Shown here piece after piece: positions 12,472 through 21,762 of a stretch of 64,000 nt of DNA. This stretch comes from Channa striata (lineage: Eukaryota; Chordata; Actinopteri; Anabantiformes; Channidae). Location: NCBI GenBank assembly GCA_033026295.1, contig CM065182.1, forward strand, positions 15,190,001 through 15,254,000, written 5' to 3'. Positions within the stretch are counted from its first letter, which is position 1; every line of letters starts with the position of its first letter. The notes below the pieces were generated by a model. The model saw only the letters and a list, made by a program, of their open reading frames with translations, was not told where the DNA came from and searched no databases. The position numbers and the translations under genes were made by a program.

Positions 12472-14299
12472 TGAATGTAGGTGCACTTTAAATCAACCAG
12501 AAATTCAAGTGTGAAATAGCCTTCGAGAGGAAATGAACACCGTCATTAAAGAGAGATACAACTCATTATCTGGATTACTTCGTGGGATATCAGCAGTAAT
12601 TTGGAAAAATATTAAAAGTGAGTGGAAGAGCACCTGTGGGATTTAGTCAATATGGATTCACTTCCTGTCAATGAACTAACTGGACTTTAAATGCAATGGA
12701 AGAGAAGAGAGGAGAAGTTCATATCTAAGGGCCTGAAAATAGCGGCTGTATCTTTCTTATCCTTCCCATTATGGTGCTGCTCAATTTCCATCTGTCTTGA
12801 CACGTTACCTCAGAATTTTCCCTCATTAACCCTGATTTGACTACAAAAAAATCTTTGTGTATATGTACAAAGTTAGGTCATAAAAAGCAGCAATAAAGTA
12901 AAAAAAAGGTCACAATTTCCAAGCTTCATCCCATTTTAGTCCATATTATCATAGCAAATATAGTCTGTGAAAACAAAAGATTTGTCTGCTGTTTTCTCAC
13001 TGCTCTGTCTTCTTTACACTGCTGGGTTTTTGTGTGCACAAACGTGCATGTATATTTGTGTGTGTGTGTGCTTGCTGTACACATTCAATACGGCTCTGTG
13101 TGTAAGAATGCCTCTGTACACAATATGGGGCTACTTTGCTTTGGCTGAATTCATTTCTGTCAAGAACAGACACAGAGTCCCCAAACAATATCAGAGTTGG
13201 TGCAGGAGAGTTGAGGGAGTAGGCAGAGTGAGAGAGGGAGAGTCACGGCTGTCCATATCTTTATCTCCGTTGAAGAAAATGATTACTGTAACATGTACTA
13301 CCAAGTCTCCAGACTCTGTCCCTGAGGGAATTGTATGAAAAGGAGCTGTCAGATGAAAGGGCACATGACATAAAAAGAACATTATCAAGGCTAAGAGTTG
13401 TTAAGAGAGGCGACAATACGTGAACCTCAGAGCATGTTAGGTTTAACTGAAAGTAGACGTTAAATCAAGCCCTTCATTTGTTTGCTTATTTGCAAGTACA
13501 GTATGGGTGTGAGTATCTGTGTGTGTGTGTGTTTGGGGGGGAGGGGAAGTGCAGAAAATGATGATGTGATTCTCCTTAATTTTTCTTTTTTTAATGCCCT
13601 TTAGTTTAAACATTTTCCCTTTTCCTAATTCATATGAAAGATTACAACACCCTCTGTATGGAGGGCTTTAATCCAAAAGGTGACTGTGTTTGTGTCTCTT
13701 TATTCCGGAGTGTTTGAGATTAGTGACACATGGCTTGTCAAAGACTGAAGCTCTAGATTAGCCACTCACTAATCCTTTGAAATTCAATGCTAATACAGAC
13801 ATCACATATACATTCCCATGAACACACACATGCACCATACCTAAGAACACAATAGGTCCATGCCTTTCCTAAGACTTGCACTTGTGTTTTATTTGTATGG
13901 GTGGATTACATCTAAAGTCTTAATGCAAACAAAATAAACCGCAGTTTGGATGTCGATCAAGACGCACAAGGTACACTGGAGCAAAGTGCTAATGATGCAG
14001 TTCCTTGTGTTTCTTTTTCATATTTCATATATGTATCATATGAAATCAGTGTGATGGCTCAATCATTTGCAGCCTACTTTCTAACTGCAAGGGGGTATTT
14101 GTTTCAACATCTGAGTGTTTTTGTACGGGGAACTTGTGGTCTCCTATTACATAAGTCCTTAATGCACAGTGATTAATTTTCGGACCTGTACACAAACAGC
14201 TGTATTAACTTTGAAGAAAAGCCCTATCAGCTGATATGTTAGCTGAGCTTGCATACTTCTTTCACCTACTGGGAGGTCTATTTAGGGTGTAAACCCGCT

Positions 14300-14333
14300 G
14301 TCTGCTGCTGCTGCCGCTGCTGCTGCTGCTGCA
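14300..14333. repeat. (CTG)n trinucleotide repeat, interrupted
   Basis: About ten CTG units with one CCG interruption. It yields a Cys-rich or Ala-rich spurious frame. Confidence 0.9.
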
Positions 14334-15978
14334 GCCAAATACACCTGAGGGCTTGTATTCTCAACGTTCTCCATGGGAGGCTGCATTTGATCTCTCTTTT
14401 CTTCCTTTGGGCTGGCTTTAAATTACACTTTGCCTAAGAGTTACGACACACAGTCAATGCAAAAACAAAAATCCACGTGTATTTTACATTGATTCTCTAC
14501 AAAGCTCTTTATTTGTGGGATAAAATATGATTGTTCTGTATTTGTAACAGGAAAGCTGCTAGCTCACAGCTTCCACCTATCAATTTGGTTAAAAACTAGA
14601 CTATTTATAGCTGTCTTAGAAATGTGACATGTTACTGAATTCAGTTATTCTGTTTTCAGGCAACTCTGCCTTCTAAAACATTACTATACAACCAAACTGC
14701 AAATGTTCATCTTTGTAGGGAACTTAATCAACATATGTGACTTTGCCTTTGCTGTATTTTATCCATTGCACTAACAGAAAATGACTTACAATTCAATTCC
14801 CTGTGTTTGCAGTTTACATGTAAAAAAGTGTGTTTTTCTTTTTTTTTTTGTCAGGATCAGTACAGCCCAATATTGCAGAATTCAGTAAACTGCATGACTC
14901 CCTTAAAGCTCAGGTGTTGTTTGTGTGCGTGCCCACACACTGAGGTGGGATGGAGACCTAGAAGTTATAAATGAAAACCCCAGCAGCTGGCATACGTATT
15001 GTAAGGCCATATTCTCAGGAGGCTCGGTCTTTACATTGGTATGTTCAGACATCCCTGCAGACTAGATCTTGCCACTGAATCTGCAGCTTTCAGGGATATT
15101 CAGCACTGAGCATATAACAGGATTGCAAACACTGAGCTTTTGGCAGATGTTGTGTCTGGTGTATTACTACTCTTTGTGTAATGACGGGGATCTTTGTTAA
15201 AATTTGCACTTTTCAAATAACTAACATAGTGTAGTGAAACATTAACACCTGATCTCGCTGAGTGTGGGTGTATCCTGTTCTGGTAAACCATAAAGGCCTT
15301 GTCATCCTAGACGCTGTGTTGACACCTGTGGATCTCCTGTTGCCATCTGCAAATGTATGCGCATGCGTGTATGAGCTCGACACCGACTGTCCTCCTCCCT
15401 GTCCAGAGTCATCCTATCCAAGAGTCTAAACACACTGTGAGAGCGTCTTTATTTAATTATTAATAGTCTTACAAAGTAAAATCAGTCCTAAGGAGAGTGA
15501 GCTGAAACAGGAAGACGATTCCAAGTGTTTGTGGAGCAATTCTGGATAGGCACATTGCTGCTCTGCCATGAAGAGCTCGTACTGTAAGCTTCGAATCCTA
15601 CCACGTTCCCCTCCAGCCGCCGCCTCCTTTCTGTTTTAACTTTTTAACACCTGGACTAACAAAAGACTGGCTTTGATCATGGGAAATCCCTTGGCAGAGC
15701 AGCAATGAACCCACAGTACAGCCTGCTGTGTGTATGTGTGTGTGCCCGCATGCCTGCGTGATGCACATTGAGCCAGTGATGCTCTACTGAGAATTCTCAG
15801 CATTGAAGCTTCGTGGCATTGGTATAAGGTACAGAGCACCTCACATGTTCTACTCATCAAAGAACAGCCATGAAAATGAATACATCGCTAACACACAGAA
15901 GTGGGAGGGAGAGTGCAAGTGTGCAAGAAAGAGAGAACATCTTGTTTCTCCCATGTAATCAGTGGCTCTGCAAACACG

Positions 15979-15982
<4 letters not shown>

Positions 15983-16020
<38 letters not shown>
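15983..16020. repeat. (CA)n microsatellite, 19 units
   Basis: A pure CA run with CACGCACG on its left. Confidence 0.97.
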
Positions 16021-16022
<2 letters not shown>

Positions 16023-16463
16023 CCGCTTGTTATCAGAAGCTTTCCCACGCTGCTGTGATACAAAGCTCCACACCAGGATGGGAGGATAAAGCGAGGGAGG
16101 AATGGACGGAAGTACAGAGGGATGGAGGGTCAGCCTTCAGCAGCTTAGACTCACTGTGGGGATAAACACACCCCTCGGCAGGGGGCCTGTATTTAGGCTA
16201 GCAAGATCAGAGTTCAAAACAGACCGACTAGCAGGCAGGCAGAGTGACAGGAAACAGACAGAGCAGCTGAAATAAACAGGCATCCAAACAGCGAACAACA
16301 ACCAGTTCACATATCATACACTTTGGTTGAGGAGCCCGCACATTCCTCCTCCACACCTCTCCTCCCACATTACTCTTACATCAACTCCTCTTTTCTAGAA
16401 CATCTCCCTCTTTCTCTGTCGCTCTCTGCCTCTATCTCCCTTCGCCTGCCGCTCAACCCCGAG

Positions 16464-16489
16464 CTCTTACGTAAGAGGCCCATTTGCAT
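16464..16489. promoter_or_regulatory. Palindromic TTACGTAA (D-box/C-EBP type) site beside an octamer
   Basis: A perfect 14-bp palindrome, CTCTTACGTAAGAG, occupies 16464-16477 and contains TTACGTAA, the consensus for PAR-bZIP (D-box) and C/EBP-type factors. Four bases later, ATTTGCAT (16482-16489) is a perfect POU octamer. The local sequence is more GC-rich than the surrounding presumed intron. The pair looks like a compact enhancer element about 2.6 kb downstream of the exon-1 ATG on the minus strand, but no function can be shown here. Confidence 0.35.
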
Positions 16490-18645
16490 AACAGGCTGTT
16501 TTCTCTGGCTCGGGCTCGGGCACATGAGACACACAGGATAATATGTTAACAACTCAGCCTGTCGGTAAACAACTACCTCCATCACAACACTTCACATTCG
16601 CACTATATACTGTGCAGGTCTAGTCAGTGACAGAGATTCACCATCTCTGGATCTCTGACGCCAGCTGGCACCAGGACAGAGGGGCTGAAACAGCTGTCAT
16701 TTACAGAGCGCACAGATATGGCTTCAGCTAGACAGACTTCATTCAGGAGGAGGCTGACCTGCCTGCTGTGTGGAACCTATACAATAATAGGTCTTGCACT
16801 GAGAGATGACTGTTGAAATCAAGCAGCCTAGCATTATCCTCTTCAGGGTTAGGGAGAGAGAGGAAGTGAGAGAAAGAGACTGATGTGAGTGTGTGCAACG
16901 GAAAGCCACACGTGGAATAAGCCCTGCTGTTAGCGGCATGCTTATGTCTCTGCCTCTTCAAACATAAGCTTTACAAACAGAGCCCCCATTTGCAGGAATA
17001 TATGCATGTATACACACACACACTCATGCACGCACACATATTAAGTGTGCTGCCCTTCTGAGAATAAAAAGGATGAGAAAGGCTCTGGAACGTCAATAAA
17101 TGTTGCGGTGCGAGCTGTCAGATGTACCAGATACCCTGAGATACCTGATTACGTACTAATTCATTAAGTTCAAAAATTGCCTTAATCATGTTTGCCTATT
17201 AAAGAAAGACTGCTCCGACTCTCTCTCCAATGCACACACACTGATACACACACACACACACTTCAAAGAGACAACAACAAATGACCAAGGGAATCAAACA
17301 CAAGCCATCTCTCATTCAGGATTTCTCATTTACTTTAAGCCAGGATTATGCTTTTGTCTTTCATGTTAGTACATTTTATTCCAAAGCAACTTGATGTGAT
17401 TTAATAAGAATACAATGGACTTTATATCACACAACTGAAACTCAGTATGGCATATGAGGCCCCGCTGTTAGACAGACAGGTGTTTTTTTGTGTGTAAATC
17501 GTCCCCCCGTTGGCACAGTTATACACAGAATTAATGCACCAGTCCAGAAAATTATTAAGATGGGTTCTCTTTTAATCGCCCTCCATAAATTGGAATACTG
17601 GGCTGTAATCAGGTGGCTTTGTATCAGATTTGTTAAGAGCAGAACCTACCCAGACAGAGTAATTATTCCACATGGTTAAAATCTGTGCTTAAGTCGCTGT
17701 GTAAAGTGTAGTATTAATCCTAACGTTAGAATTTGATACAAATACAACGTTTGTAATGATAGTGAGGTCGATTAAAACTTACTCTGAATCATACTTGCAA
17801 AACCATTAAATAGACGAACTGCACCATATGCATCATCTGCTGTTGTTACTTAAACAAGACATTAAATACTGTAGATAAACAGTGTAAGCATGAATAATGT
17901 GAGCAAATGGTTTTTTAAGTTATTTTACTGTCATCTGCTGTTTTAGAACCCTCTTAGGAAACACCCTCAACTCACTGTGACCTTGACCCCCAAAGTCACC
18001 TTAGTATTGTGTTCACAGTCCAGTTCTCTATAGACCAAATATCACAGCTAGTTGTTTATCCTCTATTTAAAACAAACTCTCCCGATTGGAATATTATTCA
18101 CATATACTCAATTCAGCTAAACTGTTTGCCGTCCTCTAATGTCAAATGTTAAAACAGCATTTCTGGCGCTATATCTGCGGTTATGTTATATGTGGATTAA
18201 TCTGAGGAGAAAACTTTTCCTAACATGATCAGCATTAATAACTAAAAAGAAACTTTAACAAGAAGCCTGTCATTCCAAGACAAGAAGTCCTGCTGTTCAT
18301 ACAAATCCTTATCCTTAGGTCACTGACAACAGTCTTGGTACGACCTCATGACACACCAGAGTGCGCCCAAACCACAGCCACCACACCTGCACACAAGAGT
18401 CAAAAAATCACACAAAAATGAAAGAAATAATTTCTGAATACAGACGCCTAACATGTGTGTGAGCTTCTCGTGTTGCTGGAATCAGCAGCATCACTCTGCT
18501 CCGTGCGTAAAACCTTCCCAGCGTTTCTGTGACTCATCCAAGTCCTGCATGTCAAAAACAATTGCTGGGCTGGTAATTTTGGTGAGATGTGTCTTTCCAG
18601 CGGCATAACACAAGGAGACGCACCCGTGTGCAGACTGTGACACGG

Positions 18646-18661
18646 ACGTGCCCAGGACGTG
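18646..18661 (+). promoter_or_regulatory. Tandem ACGTG motifs in the CpG island
   Basis: Two ACGTG cores (18646-18650 and 18657-18661) lie 11 bases apart in the same orientation, each within GGACGTG. RCGTG is the core bound by HIF-type bHLH-PAS factors. CACGT also occurs nearby at 18774. The motif is short and frequent in CpG islands, so this is weak evidence. Confidence 0.25.
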
Positions 18662-19020
18662 TCCTGAGCATGCGATCACAAAAATCGGATTCTCCCCCAT
18701 TCCTGCACATTAACACCCAACATATCCTGCATGTTCCAGGACAGGGGGGCTCTCTCTCTCCCCTCTGGCTGCCTCACGTCACACACGTTCGCAGAGACGC
18801 ACACGCATAATTCACAGCACGTACACACTTGCTGGAGGCACAGTTAATGTGCAGGAGAATGTACACGGGGAAACGGGAGGCATCTTTGAGCCCCGGGACC
18901 CGCGTGTGACCGCGCGTTCTGCCCCTTCGCCAGCTCGTCCCCGGCCTGTGACGCGCGCACGCGCTCACACTGCCACGCACGCGCTCACGCGCACGTGAGC
19001 ACAACTCATCCCGGGCTTAC

Positions 19021-19081
19021 CTTTCGAAAGAATCCCGTAAATAGTGTAGAGGCTGAAAACCAAATGACGGTTGAGATTCAT
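19021..19081 (-). CDS. Candidate first coding exon (signal-peptide-like), gene unidentified
   Basis: Read on the minus strand, an ATG at 19081-19079 opens 20 codons, MNLNRHLVFSLYTIYGILSK, plus one base, and runs into a consensus donor (exon end AAAG, then GTAAGC; intron starts at 19020). The peptide has a polar start with Arg5 and His6, then a hydrophobic core from Leu7 to Leu18, as in a signal peptide; the donor leaves phase 1, which is common for signal-peptide exons of secreted and cell-surface proteins. The start has A at -3, and I see no other minus-strand ATG between 19082 and about 19450. The exon lies in a CpG-rich island with a CCAAT box upstream. The rest of the gene must lie beyond position 1 or in exons I could not recognise. 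I do not recognise the peptide. A neuronal adhesion or secreted protein is an inference from structure and context only. The main alternative is a chance ATG in a longer non-coding 5' exon. Confidence 0.6.
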
Positions 19082-19450
19082 CCTGTCCTCCTCGGTTTCT
19101 TGCTCTCGCCTTCCGCTTTAATGTCTCCCAAGCGTCTCTCCCCCCAAAACCGGAACCTCGAATCGGACCAGGCGGCTTTGTCAGCTATCCAGGTGGACTT
19201 GGGAGTGCGTCTTTTTGTGCGTCCCTGACGAAGGAGGAGGGGGGTTAAGACGAACGACTTCTCAAGACCCGCAGACTGTGGTGGCACTGAGAACGGGAAT
19301 GTTCTCGCTCCTAAAAAGCTAAAATTGTCTGGAGACTTTGAGGAATTCACCAGCGGTTCGGTGCAGGCTCAGTTCAGTGAGAGTCGTTCTCCTGCCGCCG
19401 CCGCTGCTGCACTACTGTCTGCCCCGCTGCCGCTGTGGCGCACGGAACAC
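19082..19450 (-). other. Presumed 5' untranslated leader of the minus-strand first exon
   Basis: This GC-rich, CpG-containing stretch lies directly upstream of the proposed ATG on the minus strand. It contains no ATG on that strand, which suits a leader that scanning ribosomes cross. A GCC/GCA-rich trinucleotide tract lies at about 19391-19433, a common feature of vertebrate 5' leaders. The transcription start cannot be fixed from sequence; the right limit given is approximate and could lie anywhere from about 19380 to 19500. Confidence 0.45.
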
Positions 19451-19503
19451 GAGTGGATTGTTTGAGTCCCGCCCACACAGCTTTGACGGGCAAGAGAGGT
19501 GAG

Positions 19504-19570
19504 CCAATCACGAAGACCCGAGACTAAGCGACGTGGGGGAGAACTGGGCGAGGGGTGGGGGGTGGGGGGG
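19504..19570 (-). promoter_or_regulatory. Putative core/proximal promoter: CCAAT box and GC/CACC boxes
   Basis: A CCAAT pentamer lies at 19504-19508 (ATTGG on the transcribed strand, as NF-Y can use), followed by GGGCGAGGGG at 19547-19556 and a G-run that reads CCCCACCCC on the minus strand, resembling Sp1/KLF sites. They sit about 420-490 bases upstream of the proposed ATG. No TATA box is evident. Assignment rests on motif and position only. Confidence 0.4.
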
Positions 19571-20246
19571 GTCAGTGTGTGAGACACACTGCAAAAAATA
19601 TTAGTTTGATCTAGTTCTTAGACTTTCAGATTGTCAAAATGACACAGATGTCCCAAAATATTTAAAGTTAAATACTTTTTTAAAACAAAATTAGCCTTAT
19701 GTATTGGTTCACACAGGAGAAATTAAAACAAAGTAAAACCTTAAAAAATCTTTATACATACTGTAGCCACAAACACTTACATACAGCAAATAAATTGTGG
19801 AATTGTGGAATGCTGACAAGGACAATTTCCTCTCTGTAAAACTAAAATCAAACAGATATTTTTTTTTATATTATATGTGCAGGAGTACTAAATTAAACCT
19901 GAAATTTATGTGGAGGGAGTGGGGCAGCAAAGTTAGCCACAGCTGTGGGAAGTTACCGCTGCAACATTCAGAAAATACTTCACTTTTCTAAGTCTGACTG
20001 TAATTTCAGTGCAAGGAATCTGGTCTGTCCTAAGAAACTGTCTCAGATGGGTCCCCTCAGAGGATGTCCTGAGAAACAAACTGGTGATTTTTTGCAGTGC
20101 AATAGCCCACAGTGATGATCCAGCCAAAAGGGTTGTAAAGTATTACAGGACGACTTTAATCTGTTCAGGTATTTCCTCTATTGTTTTTCTTGAGGTGTCG
20201 TCCATTTTCCCATTACAAGGTTTAGTTTTTTTTTGATGAGGAATTT

Positions 20247-20330
20247 CCATCCATCCATCAATCCATTATCTGTAACCGCTTATCCTGTTCAGGGTGGCGA
20301 AGGGGCTGGAGCTTATCCCACGCTGTCATT
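20247..20330 (+). repeat. 5' fragment of the dispersed teleost repeat
   Basis: CCATCCATCCATCAATCCATT, then TGTAACCGCTTATCCTGTTC and GGGGCTGGAGC match the head of the family seen at 3321. The rest is missing before the Tc1-like element that starts 60 bases later. Confidence 0.75.
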
Positions 20331-20390
20331 AACCTAAGTAGCTTTAAGTGGAGAAATGTTTCATTATAGACAAGTTTATTACCCTTCATA

Positions 20391-20873
20391 TGCAGTACTG
20401 TGCAAAAAGTTTTAGGCAGGTGTGAAAAAATGCTGTAAACAAAGTATGCTTTAAAAAATGGAAGTGTTAAACATTTATTTTCATAAACGAACAAAATGCA
20501 TTCTTATAGGTACACTTGCAAAAAGTCAGGGACTTTGTAGGAGTGTGAGTCTGGGATTACATGAAGAGACAGACGGATGTGAATGCCTACATCCACAGAA
20601 GATCTGTGGATGTACAGAAGATCTGTGGATGTAGCCGAGTTCCAGCCGAGTTCCTTCAAAGACTGTGTGCAGGTGGACCTAGAAGAATTGCTGCTGTTTC
20701 GAAGGCAAAGGGTGGTCACACCAAAGATTGATTTGATTTATATTTCTATTTTGTTCATTCACTGCATTTTGTTCATTTATGAAAATAAATGTTTAACACT
20801 TCCATTTTTGAAAGCATTCGTTGTTTACAGCATTTTTTCACACCTGCCTAAAACTTTTGCACAGTACTGTACA
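20391..20873 (+). mobile_element. Internally deleted Tc1-like DNA transposon with long terminal inverted repeats
   Basis: About 110 bases at the left (20391-20502) recur inverted at the right (about 20762-20873). The ends read CAGTACTGTGCAAAA...TTTTAGGCAGGTG, a terminal repeat familiar from fish Tc1-like elements. The right end is followed by TA; the left flank reads TG, so one target base has probably mutated. Only about 260 bases remain between the repeats, against well over 1 kb in an intact element; they carry the end of a transposase frame. It cannot encode its own transposase and is a fossil or non-autonomous copy. Confidence 0.85.
20552..20731 (+). pseudogene. Tc1-like transposase C-terminal remnant
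   Basis: An open stretch of 59 codons ends in TGA at 20729-20731. It starts WDYMKRQ, includes PAEFLQRLC and PRRIAAV, and ends KAKGGHTK, all diagnostic of the C-terminus of Tc1-family transposases. An in-frame TGA at 20546-20548 precedes it, and the DNA-binding domain and most of the DDE catalytic core are absent. Two tandem duplications inside it (19 bp at 20596-20633, 11 bp at 20634-20655) sum to 30 bp, so the frame is kept. It is not a functional gene. Confidence 0.85.
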
Positions 20874-21697
20874 TGTTCTCCCAAAACTAGAAGGATATGA
20901 AGCAAGTACAAAATCAGCAAGTCAGCTTTTACAGTTAACTCCTCCTGTGTTTGGAGGAGTGACTTGCAGGGGACAATCAGATGGGTGGAGGTGAGATGTG
21001 ATGGAATACGGAAGTGCATAGGTGTGGGAGACAGGGGTACACTCCTTTCAAAAGGCTGTTAAGACTGAAATAGAAAGAGAAGGAGCAGCTTCCACAATGC
21101 AAGGGGTTGATGAGACAGCTGTGTAGTCAAAAAGATGTACAGTCCATGGCTGAAGTATGTGTCAGCCTGCCAACTATAGTGTGTGTGTAGCAACAATCAC
21201 AGAAATGAATTAGGAGTATTTATCATAAAAACATGTCAGATGCGAGAAGATAAGAAGCTGCAAGCAGTAAGAACTAATATGTTGTTTTTATTTTTGCCAA
21301 AGTGTGAGCTAATTATGATCTATCAAAGGTTTCATGTATGATAATACCATACATACTTTGTAAAGCGTTTTAAACTGTTTTTGGAAGACGTTCTATTAAT
21401 AAGCTTGACTTGGTCTCACATTCTCATTTTGGGTCAGTCCACTTTAGGAGGAGGTGCTGCACACCTTGTAATGGCTCATTTCACACTCTCAGAACTGGTG
21501 TGTGCCATCACTAGAGGCATAGGAGGAAGCCAAGGGGTCTTCTCTAAAAAGCCCCTGGATCTAGGAGAGAGGAAAGTTGGTGGACCGATTGAAGCAGCAC
21601 ATTCAAGTTTCCGCCTCACCTGGGATTGTCTGGATACTCCAGATGGCAGATAGGCCAGTCGCTCTCTCTTTCTTTCTCTCTGTCTTTTTTACACACG

Positions 21698-21762
<65 letters not shown>

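Larger units (their letters stand above)
12472..18590. other. Non-coding stretch, presumed intron
   Basis: No exon was recognised apart from the regulatory-looking patch at 16.46 kb. It holds a CTG run at 14300-14333, CA repeats at 15983 and 17240, and an AT-rich homeodomain-site-like stretch at about 17135-17205 that could be a conserved non-coding element. Confidence 0.6.
18600..19570. promoter_or_regulatory. CpG island over the first exon and promoter
   Basis: CpG dinucleotides are rare in most of the window but dense here, with many CG steps in 18780-19020 and 19130-19560. The island ends abruptly near 19570 in AT-rich DNA. It covers the candidate exon, its donor and the upstream flank, so it most likely marks a bidirectional-type, TATA-less promoter. 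No plus-strand first exon could be recognised on the other side. Confidence 0.7.

Noticed and set aside
19078..19350. 90-codon minus-strand frame whose TGA overlaps the proposed ATG (ATGA), resembling an upstream frame with termination-reinitiation.
   Set aside because: The frame has no ATG; its first codon is GTG at 19350 and an in-frame TGA lies shortly upstream. Without a near-cognate start it would not be translated.
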